From positions 20,000,001 through 20,064,000 of the forward strand of contig BSBN01000039.1 of NCBI GenBank assembly GCA_027924645.1: DNA of 64,000 nucleotides, given 5' to 3'. Source of the DNA: Cunninghamia lanceolata (Eukaryota > Streptophyta > Pinopsida > Cupressales > Cupressaceae). Under the pieces are notes generated by a model. The model did not search any database and was not told where the DNA came from. It saw only the letters and a program-made list of their open reading frames with translations. This document shows positions 35,975 to 46,570 of this stretch, piece by piece; positions within the stretch are counted from its first letter, which is position 1; the number at the start of each line of letters is the position of its first letter. A program made the position numbers and the translations under genes.

Positions 35975-36184
35975 ACTATTAATTTAACCTATTTTCCTTC
36001 AGGGTGAGGAAAGATTTATTTATTCACTATTTGTTAAAATAATAGATAGATGATAAATAATACTATTAAATTATTCCAGTCTACATTATATACGGTTATG
36101 TGTAATATTTAAATAATATACACGTGATCATATATGGATGTAATTTAGATTTTTAGGTTTAAATAAAATAAATTGCACTCATTT

Positions 36185-36325
36185 ATATATAATCATCTAT
36201 ATAAATACATATGTATATTATCATTTGTGCCACATATATTATATGTATATATATACACATGTATACTTGTATACGCAAATACCTATACACACATATATAT
36301 GTATGTATATGTATATATATTAAAA
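36185..36325. repeat. AT-rich microsatellite in left LTR of G
   Basis: Irregular TATA/TATG/TACA tetranucleotide runs. A related but different-length run occurs at 48900-49030 in the other LTR. Confidence 0.75.
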
Positions 36326-36514
36326 AAAATCTTATTCCTTCTGAAAACTAAATAATTAAATTTATTCTTTGGAATGAAATATATTAAAAGCTCATATCTA
36401 ATAGTCAAATGACTAGCCACACTAACCCAAAAAACCAATCTAAATGCAACAACAGTAAATGTGAATATGTGTGTGTGTGCGTATCATGCATGATAGCCTT
36501 AGAATTTCTAGGTC

Positions 36515-37880
36515 TATTGCAAGTATGAGTAGTAAGTATTGTCATTGATGTCAACACCTAAGGTCAGCATCTAAGAAAATCATTTGAATGAGTTTGAGCA
36601 AGTATCTAAGAAGAACAGTACAGTGTTTTGCTCCGCATATCCTGTAGATTGAATATCTTTGGCAGTTTGGATGTTATGTTAAGAGATGTCTATAGTTGTT
36701 ATTTTTCAAGTTTGAGCCTCTGGTGTGAAGATTTGAGCGAGTTCTGTTCACCAGAGTAAAAACTGGTTTTCTATGTATTTAATGGTGAAAGGGAGAATGT
36801 ATTCTGCTCTGCATTTCTCTGCATTTAAGTTTTATAGTCTGCAGTTCTGGAATTAAGTTTGTAATCATATTATGTGCCTTCAGTTCAAATGGTTCATAAT
36901 TTGGTGCTCCGCATGCGATCCTTCCTTCATGACAGTGGATGACAGTAATGTTCAAGTGCTTCAGTTTGAAGAATCTTAAAGATAAAGTGTTTAGAGATTG
37001 TGTGGATGTTCTTGGTGATTGTAACGTGCTTGTGGATGTCTCTAGATCGTGTTCCTACCTTTTGATTGGTCCACAAAGTGTAATCCAGATCGTGCATGAA
37101 GTGTGTTCCTAAAGGTCTTAGTGTTGACACCAGTTTTAGCTGACTTGGTTGTTTTCACTACTTGCGGTTATACTTCGAAGTTTGTAAACCGTGTTGCTGC
37201 ATGGAAGATTGCATTTGAGTCCCAGCTAAGGATTGGCATGGTTTGCATTCATTTCTCTTCTTTCCCAATCCATTTAGGTCCAGACCTAATTTGAATACTT
37301 GCTAAATATGTATGCATATGCCGACCTTGGATATTGTTCCAAAGGTTGATTATTGTAATGCTAACCTTGATGTTCATTCCAAGGTTGATGAATTGTATAA
37401 ATACATGTAATGAAGTTGTGAATGATTGAGGAGAAAATACGAAGATGCAAAGAAAAGTACGAAGTGAAAAAGTAGAGCAGAGCAGAGGAAAGTTCTTGTG
37501 CTTCAATGGAACTGAACTTTGGCATAGTGTAGATGCTACTATCTTAGTTCACCAACTCTATCAGTGAGCCACCCAATGGCAGTGAGACACCCCATTGGCA
37601 GTGAGCCCCTTCTTTTGCAGTGAGCATTCTGGGTAGTGAGCCTCATTGTAAATTTTGATATATCATTTATACTGTGAGCTAACACTCACCATGGTTTTTC
37701 CCTTATAGGGTTTTCCACGTAAAAATTTGGTGTCTCATGTGTGAATGTGTTTAAGTTCGGATTTCTTGCTTTCATGGTTAAATTACAATAACAGTGATTA
37801 AGTGGTTGATGTGAACTAATGGTTTTAAAGTTTTGGTTACAACTAATTCACCCCCTCTCTTAGTTGTATTGTGCATTTCA
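36515..37880 (+). repeat. 5' LTR of Copia H
   Basis: From TATTGCAAGTATGAG to GTGCATTTCA, followed by ATAA and the primer site. It matches 41372-42563 up to position 37689. Confidence 0.85.
37560..37690. repeat. AGTGAGCC-type short repeats in 5' LTR of H
   Basis: AGTGAGC or a close variant recurs six to seven times (about 37563, 37580, 37603, 37619, 37636 and the related CTGTGAGC at 37671), with spacers of 9-15 bp. Confidence 0.65.
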
Positions 37881-37885
37881 ATAAT

Positions 37886-37897
37886 TGGTATCAAAGC
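37886..37897 (+). promoter_or_regulatory. Primer-binding site of Copia H
   Basis: TGGTATCAAAGC, the near-standard complement of the plant initiator methionine tRNA 3' end, five bases after the LTR. Confidence 0.85.
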
Positions 37898-37942
37898 GGG
37901 GGTTCCTTGGAAGAAAGCTTAACAACTTGAGGTAGATCTGAG

Positions 37943-38960
37943 ATGGTGCACAAGAAGGTTGCTCTTGAAGACCTAGAAAGAATTGAAGAAGAAATCAGAG
38001 ATCTAAAGGAGAATGTCAAAGAAGTAGATGAATGTATCAGAAAGTTAAGAGAGCAAGTCAAAAGGTTTAAAGAAAGAAACAAGGAGGCCAGTGTGCAATT
38101 GAGGCAAGCAAATGAAACCTTGAATGATCTGATGGTACAAGTTGAAGAAAAGACTGAATCTGAAAAACATCTAAATCTAATGGTGAAAGAAAAATTTGAA
38201 GAATGTACAAAGCTTGAAAAGGAAGTTATGAACATGAAGTCAAATTTGGAAAGGGAAAAGAACTATGAAGAATTCAAGATAAGTTCTGCAAAACTTGATG
38301 AGATGATTGTTAGTTAGAAGAGCCCTGATGACAAAGAAGGCTTGGGATTTGAGAAAGGTGAAAGTTCAAAATCCGAACAAGAAAAGAATGTTGAGATCAA
38401 CAAGGACAAAGGAAAACAGATCCAAAATCAAAGGAATAGACCTAGAAGACCACCGATCAGGCAACCAAATGCTCAAAGGTACCCTTCTTTCAATAGTTAT
38501 TGTAATACATGCAATAAGATTGGTCATAAGGCTAATCAGTGTAGGAGCAGAGTGAATCAAAATGTTCCATAATTCTCTGGTTAGTCTTTCAATTGTAATA
38601 AAGTAGGTCACAAAGCTAATGAATGCAGAAGTAAGATAGGGAATGGTTACAACATGTGATAGAAGGATTACTCAAACTATCAAAGGTAACTACTTTATAT
38701 GCAAAAAGTTTGGTCATAGAGCTAGTAAATGCAGAAGTCAGATAAGGAACAACCATAATATTGGAAGGAATGCTCAATCTTTCAATGAAAATTGCTTTGC
38801 ATGCAATAGATTTGGACACAAGACTAACCAATGCAGATCTAAGAAGAATGAAAGGAACAATGGTTAGAGAAATGTTGTATGCTTCAATTTTAACAAGCCT
38901 GGACATATTGCAAGGTTCTGTAGAAGCAAGAACATGAGGAAGAATATTCAAGCATAGATG
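37943..38960 (+). pseudogene. Copia H Gag: coiled coil plus five zinc knuckles
   Basis: The ORF starts MVHKKVALEDLERIEEEI and is almost wholly coiled coil for about 115 residues (heptads rich in E, K and L). After an in-frame stop at 38315 the same frame continues through a basic segment to the zinc knuckles. Knuckle 1 is CNTCNKIGHKANQC (38501). Knuckle 2 is SFNCNKVGHKANEC (38585, first Cys now Ser). After a frameshift, knuckle 3 is YFICKKFGHRASKC (38691, first Cys now Tyr), knuckle 4 is CFACNRFGHKTNQC (38793) and knuckle 5 is CFNFNKPGHIARFC (38880, second Cys now Phe). Spacing is about 87-106 bp and the linkers resemble one another, which suggests tandem duplication of a unit of about 31 codons. 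The usual Copia Gag N-terminal domain is absent. Confidence 0.75.
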
Positions 38961-39480
38961 AAGAAACCAATACAAAAAATTAATCCGACAGAGACTAAGA
39001 AGGATATGAATGAGATTTGAGTGAAGAAGGATGTAACAAAGGTTAATGATGAGCCTATACTAGTATCTGGTGTAGATGTTCCCTCTAGAAACTAAGATTA
39101 GAGTTTTGGCTTAGGGGAGTCCCATTGGAAATCTTTTCTCCCCTGCCAAAGGATTGGTGCTGATGCCTCAGCACGATGAGACAAGGTCAAGGATTAGCAA
39201 CAAAGGTTTAAGTTGGGATAGAGATTGTGGAAGAGCTATGTAGATTGAGAAGTCTACTATGCAAGAAAATTTGATCAAGAAAGAAGAAAGGTTATGAATT
39301 TTGGCTAAGTATATATCTGATAAATTCAAGTTACAATGTTCTAGTATTTTGGTCCACATTGGTCCGCTATTGAAGATAATACTCTGTAGTTCTAGAATAT
39401 GGTTATTGATCATTGGTGTATTGACAAGAAGAAGAATTGTAGATGAATAGGTAGATCTCTAATTACTTTCAAAGATTGAA
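38961..39480 (+). other. Unrecognised stretch where protease and integrase are missing in H
   Basis: Short open pieces but no DSG protease motif and no integrase HHCC or DDE residues. It joins Gag to the start of reverse transcriptase, so the intervening pol was deleted or replaced. Confidence 0.5.
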
Positions 39481-40990
39481 GCTAAAACTGTAAGTGAAGC
39501 CTGCAAAGATGAAAGTTGGGTAAAAGCTATGGAAGAAGAGCCGATGCAGATAGAGAAGAATCAAACTTGGGAATTGGTTCCTAGACCTATTGATAAGAAT
39601 GTGATTGGAACTAAATGGGTTTTTAGAAACAAGATGAATGAAAATGGAGAAGTAGTAAGAAACAAAGAAAGACTGGTATGCAAAGGATATTCGCAGGTTG
39701 AAGGTATAGATTTTGAGGAGACTTATGCTCTTGTGGCAAGGATTTAAGTAATAAGAATGTTTTTGGCATTTGGAGCACACAAAGATTTCAAAGTGTACCA
39801 GATGGATGTAAAGTCTACATTCTTGAATGGAGAACTAGAAGAAGAGGTTTACATTGAACAACCTAAAGGATTTTAGTCATTGGACCAAGGTGACATGGTG
39901 TGCAAATTGAAGAAGGCCTTGTACAGACTTAAACAAGCTCCTAGAGCCTGGTATGCAAGGTTGGATAAGTATTTGATGCAATTAGGGTTCAGTAAAGGTA
40001 CTATAGACAATAATCTCTATTTCAAAATTAATGATGATCAAATTCTGATTGTTGTAGTCTTTGTTGATGATATCATTTTTGGAGGCAATGAAGGTATGTG
40101 TAAGAAATTTGCAGAGGAAATACAAAAGGAGTTTGAGATGTCTATGTTTGGTGAAATGAATTTCTTTCTAGGACTGCAAATTACTCAATCAAAAAAAGGA
40201 ATTTTCATTTCTCAGTCCAAGTATGTGAAAGAGTTGTTGAAGAAGTTTGGAATGGAGGATTCTAAGTCAGTATGTACTCCTATGGTAATTGGTTGCAAGC
40301 TGAGAAAAAATGATGAATCACCTAAGACTGATCAGAAAAAGATAGGTTTATGATTGGAGGACTATTTTATCTAACCCATACCAGACTTGACATAATGCAT
40401 GTAGTTTGTCTTGTGGAAATATTTCAAGAAGATCCCAAAGAGTCACATGTGATGGCAGTCAAGAGGATCATGAGGTATTTAAAAGACACTTCAGACTATG
40501 GATTGTGGTATCCCAAAGATACTGATCTCACTCTTAGTGCTTATATAGATGCAAATTAGGCTGGAAATGCTGATGACAAAAAAAGTACAAGTGGAGGTGC
40601 TTTCCTCTTAGGTAACAAATTTGTTCCATGGTTGAGCAAGAAGCAAGAATCAATTTCTTTGTTTATTGCAGAAGCAAAATATATTGCTGCAGCATGTTGT
40701 TGCACTCAAGTGCTTTGGATGAAGCAAACATTGAAGGACATAAGAGTTGTGTATGAAGAACCAATTTCAATCTTTTGTGACAATACAAGTGCTATAAACA
40801 TTTCAAATAATCCAGTGATGCATTCAAGAACAAAGCATATATCAATAAGGTATCACTTTCTGAGAGAAAAGGTAACAGAGAATGAAGTAAAGATGGAATA
40901 TGTGTCTACCAAGGATTAGATTGTAGATATTTTTACAAAACCTCTGCCAAAGGATATATTTGAGTATCTTAGGGAAAAGTTAGGGGTTAT
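39481..40990 (+). pseudogene. Copia H reverse transcriptase and RNase H
   Basis: Begins SEACKDESWVKAMEEE, the standard start of the Copia reverse transcriptase domain. It continues with IGTKWVFRNKMNENGEVVRN, RLVCKGYSQVEGIDFEETY, YRLKQAPRAWYARLD and an intact catalytic FVDDIIFG. One frameshift falls near 40350. RNase H follows with KKSTSGGAFLLGNKFVPWLS, a KYIAAACCCTQVLWMK helix and SRTKHISIRYHFLREKV, ending near KPLPKDIFEYLREKLGV. In-frame stops occur near 39745, 39873, 40558 and 40918. The similarity is good enough that only a handful of changes separate it from a coding sequence, so H is the youngest member of nest 2, as its position implies. Confidence 0.88.
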
Positions 40991-41359
40991 TACCCCTCCT
41001 ACTGTAAACTAAGATGCATAGGAAATGCATCAGTCCAGTGGTGCTCAAAGTCTCATTCTTTGATCTAGATTGATGTTTTGAAGGCTACCTCTCAGGGGGA
41101 GCTGGTAGATGTTGCTGGTATAAGTTTTTGATCAAGAGCAGTAAGTGTTGCAGTGTTGATGATAGGGGGAGTTGAGTAGTAAAGAAAAAGAAAAGGTTTG
41201 GCACCCTTTGCCATTGATTTCAAAGGGGGAGAGAAGTTCATGTGAAAAACCTAAGAAGAAAGTTGCAGTTACAAAAAGCATCAAGTAAGAGGGAGCAAAA
41301 AAGCAAAGCAAGATTGTATGTCGTGATGGTTTTTCACATCATGTGTTGCCATCAATGAC

Positions 41360-41371
41360 AAAGGAGGAGAT
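41360..41371 (+). promoter_or_regulatory. Polypurine tract of Copia H
   Basis: AAAGGAGGAGAT directly before the TGTTGTAAG start of the 3' LTR, a typical Copia arrangement. Confidence 0.75.
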
Positions 41372-42563
41372 TGTTGTAAGTATGAGCAGTAAGTGTTGTC
41401 ATTGATGTCAACACCTAAGGTCAACATCTAAGGAAATCATTTGAATGAGTTTGAGCAAGTATCTAAGAAGAATAGTATAGTGTTTTGCTCTGCATATCCT
41501 ATAGATTGAATATCTTTTCTTGCGGTTTGGAAGTTATGTTAAGAGATGTCTGTAGTTTCTATGTTTCAAGTTTGAGCCTCTGGTGTGAAGATTTGAGCAA
41601 GTTTTGTTCACCAGAGTAAAAACTAGTTTTCTATGTATTTAATGGTGAAAGGGAGAATGTATTCTGCTCTGTATTTCTCTGCATTTAAGTTTTACAGTCT
41701 GCAATTCTGGAATTAAGTTTGTAATCATATTATGTGCCTTCAGTTCAAATGGTTCATGATTTAGTGCTCTACAAGTTCATGATTTAGTGCTCTACAAGTG
41801 ATCCTTCCTTCATGACAGTGGCCGGTAGTAATGTTCAAGTGCTCTGGTTTGAAGAATCTTAAAGATAAAGTGTTTAGAGGTTGTACAGATGTTCTTGGTG
41901 ATTGTAATGCTCTTGTGGATGTCTCTAGATCATGTTCCTCCCTTTGGATTGGTCCACAAAGTGTAATCCAGATCGTTCATGAAGCGTGTTCCTAAAGGTC
42001 TTAGTGTTGACACCAGTTTTAGCCGACTTGGTTGTTTTCACTACTTGCGATTATACTTCAAAGTTTGTAAAGCTTTTTTCTATGTGGAAGATTGCATTTG
42101 AGTCCCAGCTAAGGAATGGCATGGTCCGCATTCATTTCTCTTCTTCCCTAATTTGTTTCGGTCCAGACCTAATTTGAATACTTGCTAAATATGTATGTAT
42201 GCCGACCTTGGAGATTGTTCCAATGGTTGATGATTGTAATGTTGACCTTGATGTTCATTCCAAGGTTGATGAATTGTATAAATACATTTGATGAAGTTGT
42301 GAATGATGGAGGAGAAAATGTGAAGATGTGAAGATAAGTGCAAAGTGAAAAAGTAGAGCATAGTAGAGGAAAGTTATTGCGCTTCAATGGAATTGAACTT
42401 TGACATAGTGTAGATGCTACTATCTCAGTTCACCAACTCTGGCAGTGAGCCCTTTCTTTTGCAGTGAGCATTATGGGCAGTGAGAACCATTGACAATGAG
42501 CCTTAGGCGGTGAGCCTTATTATAAATTTTGATATATCATTTATACTGTGAGCTAACACTCAC
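41372..42563 (+). repeat. 3' LTR of Copia H, truncated
   Basis: Matches 36515-37689 and stops at AACACTCAC, lacking the last 191 bp. It carries its own 24-bp duplication (TTCATGATTTAGTGCTCTAC twice near 41755-41800) and the AGTGAGC repeats at about 42440-42525. Confidence 0.85.
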
Positions 42564-45300
42564 TGAAATTTCCCCTATCCTCTATAATTACCCTATCCTC
42601 TATTCTATCCCAACTGATAGGGGTAGGAAATTTCCTACAATAGAGGGCTTCAAAAGGATCCATTCCCAACGATGATTGATAAGAATTGTTGTATGCAAAT
42701 TCAACTAATAGAAGGTATTCCTCCCATTTATATTGTTGGTCCATATAGTATGATCGAAGTAGATCCTCAACAATATGATTAACTCACTCAATTTGCTCAT
42801 TCGTTTGTAGATGATATGTTGAACTAAAATTAAGGTGAGTACCCAGAGTTACATGCAAGGTTTTCCAAAACCTTGATGTCATCCTAACATCTTGGTCAGA
42901 AATAATTGTTTCAAGTACCCTGTGAAGCTTGAATATTTCTTGCACAAATCTCTTGTCCAAGGTTAGTGATCCATCATTCAAATTCCCAGGTTAGTGGGCT
43001 ACCTTGGTTAGTTTTTCAATTACAACCATAATTACATCATGCTTGGCCTTAGACATAGGTAACCCCTATACGAAGTCCATACAAATTACTTTACACTTGT
43101 ATTCTGGTATGTCAAGAGGATACATATATCCTATCGGATGCACATGCTCAGCCTTTACCCATTGACATTCTAGGCACATTGCCACATATTTTGTTACCTC
43201 TCTCTTCATACCAGACTAGAAATACAATGGCTTCAAATCAGCCATAATCTTAGTCACTCCGGGATGCCCGAAATAGGGAGCATTGTGTGCTTCTTCAAGG
43301 ATTTTGGCTTTTAACCCACCATGTCCTAGTACATACATCTTGTTTTGAAACCTAAGAAAACCATCTTGCTCAAGTCTTAATCCTTCAAACCAATGTTTAG
43401 AGGCATCTTCCTCTAAGGTCTCTTTAACCTTTAGGTAAAACTCATCACTCTGAACTTTTTCTAACACTTGTTCTCTGAAGGTGAAACGAAAAGTCATCAT
43501 GGCTGAAATATGTCTTCTTTGGCTTAAGGCATCAACTACCGTATTCTCTTTCCCTTTGATATAGTTAATATCAAAGTCATACTCACTTAGAAATTCAAGC
43601 CATCACCTTTGGCGCGCATTCAAATTTGGTTGTGTGAATGTGTATTTAAGGCCTAAGTGATCAGTTTTTAGCTTAACAAGTTTACCAATAAGATAGTGCC
43701 TCCATATTTGTAGAGCATGCATTATTGCAGCCAACTCAAGATCATGAGGTTCATAATTCACTTGATAAGCTTTTAGATTTAGGGATTCATAAGCCATGAC
43801 TTGACCATTCTACATAAGAACCCCTCCTAGACCATCTCCTGAAGCATCTGTTATAACTGAAAATCTCCCATTCGGATCTGACACAATAAGAATAGGAGAA
43901 GTGGTGAGCTTGTGTTTCAAAAATTGAAAATCTTGCTCACATTTGCTCATCCATTTAAACTTCTTTCCCTTTATCTAAAGGGTGATAATAGGATTTTCTA
44001 TCTTGGAGAATCCTTCAATAAATCTTCTGTAATATCCAGCTAAGCCCATGAAACTTCATACTTCCTAGACATTTGAGGGAGTTGACCATTCCATAATGGT
44101 CTTAATCTTAGTCAGGTCAATAGATATTCCTTTGACCGAGATAATGTGACCCAAGTAGTGCACTCTCTTTTGATAGAAAGAGTATTTTGACAACTTTCCA
44201 AACAGTTGATGCTTCCTTAAATGCTACAACACTAATCTCAAATGTTCTTCATGTTCTTCCTCATTCTTACAATAAATGAGAATATCTTCAATGAACACAA
44301 TGATAAAATCATCTAAATTGTCCTTTAACACACTATTCATAAGATTCCAAATGGAAGCACTTTAAACTCATATTGTCCATAACGAGTTATTAAAGCAGTC
44401 TTGTGTATGTCCTCTTCCTTGATTCTCAATTGATGGTAACTAGATCTTAAATCAATTTTAGAGAACACAGTTGCACCTCTCATTTGATCAAAAAGTTCAT
44501 TAATTCTAAGCAAAGGGTATCTATTCTTGATCGTCACCTTGTTGATCATCCTATAATCAATGCACATTTGGAGGGTACCATCCCTCTTCTTCACGAAGAG
44601 TACAGGTGCCCCCCAAGGTGACACACTTGGTTGGATTAAACCCTTATCAAGCAACTCCTACAACTAGACCTTCATTTCATACAATTCGGTAGTGGTCATC
44701 TTATAACGGGCTTTTGACTATGGTTCAGAACCAAGTAATAGATCAATAGAGAAGTCAAATTCCCTCCTAGGTGGCAATCCAGGTAACTCTTCTTGAAACA
44801 CATCATGAAATTCTTGGAGCATCAGAAAATCATCAATGGAGAGTTCCTTACCATCTCCTAATTCATCTATGTGAATAGCATAAAGAATGCATCGTTTCCT
44901 CTAGGCTCTCTTCACTTGCATGGTAGAAATTTGTCTAAGGCTTATGCCCCTTTGAATGCCACAAATTTTGGCTGGGTTTCCAAAATTATCTCTACAAGCT
45001 ACTATGTTCTTAGAACAATTTACTACATGGCTTTGTGCTGAATTAACCAATTTACTCCTAGAATCACATCATATGATCCTAGAGGATCCACAAAACTGGG
45101 AAGTGTCAAATCCATAAAGGCTAGACATTGGTCTACCCTCCTCTCATCTCAGTTACCATACATCATTGTCCAGGAGTTAGCCATAAAACCTACTTTCCTA
45201 GGAAATCTTTCTACTACTGTAGGATCAATAAAACATTTTGTAGCACCAATATAAATAAGTACATTAACATTAAGGCCATATATTGTGCCTATTAGCTTGA
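42564..45300 (-). pseudogene. Chromovirus G Pol: protease, reverse transcriptase, RNase H, integrase
   Basis: From 45300 leftwards: a protease active site reading VLIYIGATKCFIDP (the catalytic Asp replaced by Tyr); reverse transcriptase with [37 protein letters not shown] and [13 protein letters not shown]; and a YxDD site altered to FIED ([10 protein letters not shown]). RNase H has ITDASGDGLGGVL, the HDLELAAIMHAL glutamate segment and LKTDHLGLKY. The integrase zinc finger has EEAHNAPYFGHPG and CLECQ, and the core has CMDFV, ISDQDVRMTS and TNEQIE. Sequence is lost abruptly after SWDRIEDRVII at about 42590, where Copia H begins. Many stops and shifts, inactive. Confidence 0.85.
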
Positions 45301-46479
45301 TAGGAGTGGCTTGAAAATCATCCTATCTATTATGTGTTGCTGCATGAATGCGATGTTGGAAGGATTGTTGTTGTCGATTTCCTTCTACTCTTTTAGCTAT
45401 TTTATAAGAGCACTTATGGGTGTAATACTCACCCCCACAAACAAAACATCCACCTCTCAATCCCCTAGGTCTTGCAAATTTCCCTTTGTCACTACTATCA
45501 TTTTCCCCTCCACTGAAAGATTTGGGTTTAGCATAAAGTTTACTTTGCTCACCCCCTTTTGCAAATTTATTCTTATTTTTCTTATCCCCAAGATGATTTC
45601 CCTTTTGATTCTTTTGTTTGGGAGAATTCGTAGGAGGTTGGTTCTGATAGCTCTTACCCTTCTCTTTATTTTCTCTTCTATACTCTACAATACTATGAAG
45701 TTTATGTTCCTATTTAATCACATTTTCAAAGGCATCATCCATGGATTATGGACCATGGAGATCCACCTCTAAACCAATTTAAGGTTTTAACCCCAATATA
45801 AACTTCCTCACACAGAAGCATTCATCTTGCTGGTAGAAGGGGACATACTTGAGAAGTTGAATAAACTTCTCTTAGTACTCAGTTACTAAAATATCTCCCT
45901 TTTTTAGATTTTGAAACTTAGTCATCTTCTTGTCGAAATAATGTTGTGGAAGCCATCATTTTCAAAACAAAGATAGGAAATTTCTGAAGTCAAATTTTCT
46001 GAAGAAAGATGTTTCTCAATTTTGACATTGTCCCACCAGGTGGTTGCCTCCCCTTTCAATTAGAAGGATGCCCACACTACCTTGGTCTCAATGGAAAGGT
46101 TACGTAATTTAAAGTACCTCTCCATTTGCACTATCCATGCCTCAAAACCATACCCAACTGCTTTTCCATCAAATTTAGGTGGGGTGATCTTTTTCAAATC
46201 CTTGGCTAATTCTAATTCAATTTTGGCCTTTTTTCTTTCTATCCTAAACTTAGTTTCACCCTGAATCTATCCAGGTTGGATCCTTCTGTTCACTAAGTTT
46301 TCTTGTTGTTCATTTTGAGTGGGCATGGACCTGGTGGCCCTAACCTCATTTTCTAGGGCATTCATTCCAGCCCTAGTTTCTATCAACATAGCCAAAATTT
46401 GATCCAGTTTATCCCCTTGAACCCTTTCATCCCTAGGTTCATTTTGATTTGCACTATATGAAGGTTCCATTGAGTTCAT
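45301..46479 (-). pseudogene. Gag of chromovirus G
   Basis: Starts MNSMEPSYSANQNEPRDE at 46479, about 70 bp after the primer site, with a helical N-terminus. Near 46260-46080 it reads KKITPPKFDGKAVGYGFEAW and VQMERYFKLRNLS, the capsid core. A zinc knuckle near 45450-45410 reads CFVCGGEYYTHKC, where the expected His is Tyr. A decayed stretch lies between. It precedes protease in normal order. Confidence 0.75.
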
Positions 46480-46550
46480 TCAATGACAATTCCTGAAAGT
46501 TTATAAGTTGCATTAGAAGCAAAGTAGACATAAAAGGCTCTAGTGTTTAA

Positions 46551-46568
46551 CCCAGAGCTTTGATACCA
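46551..46568 (-). promoter_or_regulatory. Primer-binding site of chromovirus G
   Basis: The minus strand reads TGGTATCAAAGCTCTGGG two bases inside the LTR edge: an initiator methionine tRNA primer site. Confidence 0.85.
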
Positions 46569-46570
46569 CA

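Larger units (their letters stand above)
33563..36514 (-). repeat. 3' LTR of chromovirus G, truncated by H
   Basis: Matches 46571-49221 from TGTAACAACACC to CTAGGTC. It is about 300 bp longer because of a 51-bp triplication and an AT-rich insertion near 36050-36200. The counterpart of 49222-49504 is absent here. Confidence 0.85.
36515..42563 (+). mobile_element. Copia element H inserted in LTR of G
   Basis: Plus-oriented: LTR (36515-37880), primer site, Gag with coiled coil and zinc knuckles, a gap where protease and integrase should be, reverse transcriptase, RNase H, polypurine tract and a 3' LTR cut off at 42563. The missing 191 bp of the 3' LTR, the rest of the target LTR of G and the end of G integrase were apparently lost in one deletion, so no right target-site duplication remains. 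Gag N-terminal core, protease and integrase are also missing. Confidence 0.85.

Noticed and set aside
37891..38235. 114-codon minus-strand ORF rich in Ser and Phe
   Set aside because: Antisense of the lysine- and glutamate-rich coiled coil of Copia H Gag, where stop-free antisense frames arise by composition.
45311..45772. 153-codon plus-strand ORF with hydrophobic stretches
   Set aside because: Antisense to decayed Gag of chromovirus G, whose minus strand shows a zinc knuckle here. The apparent membrane segments are a composition effect.
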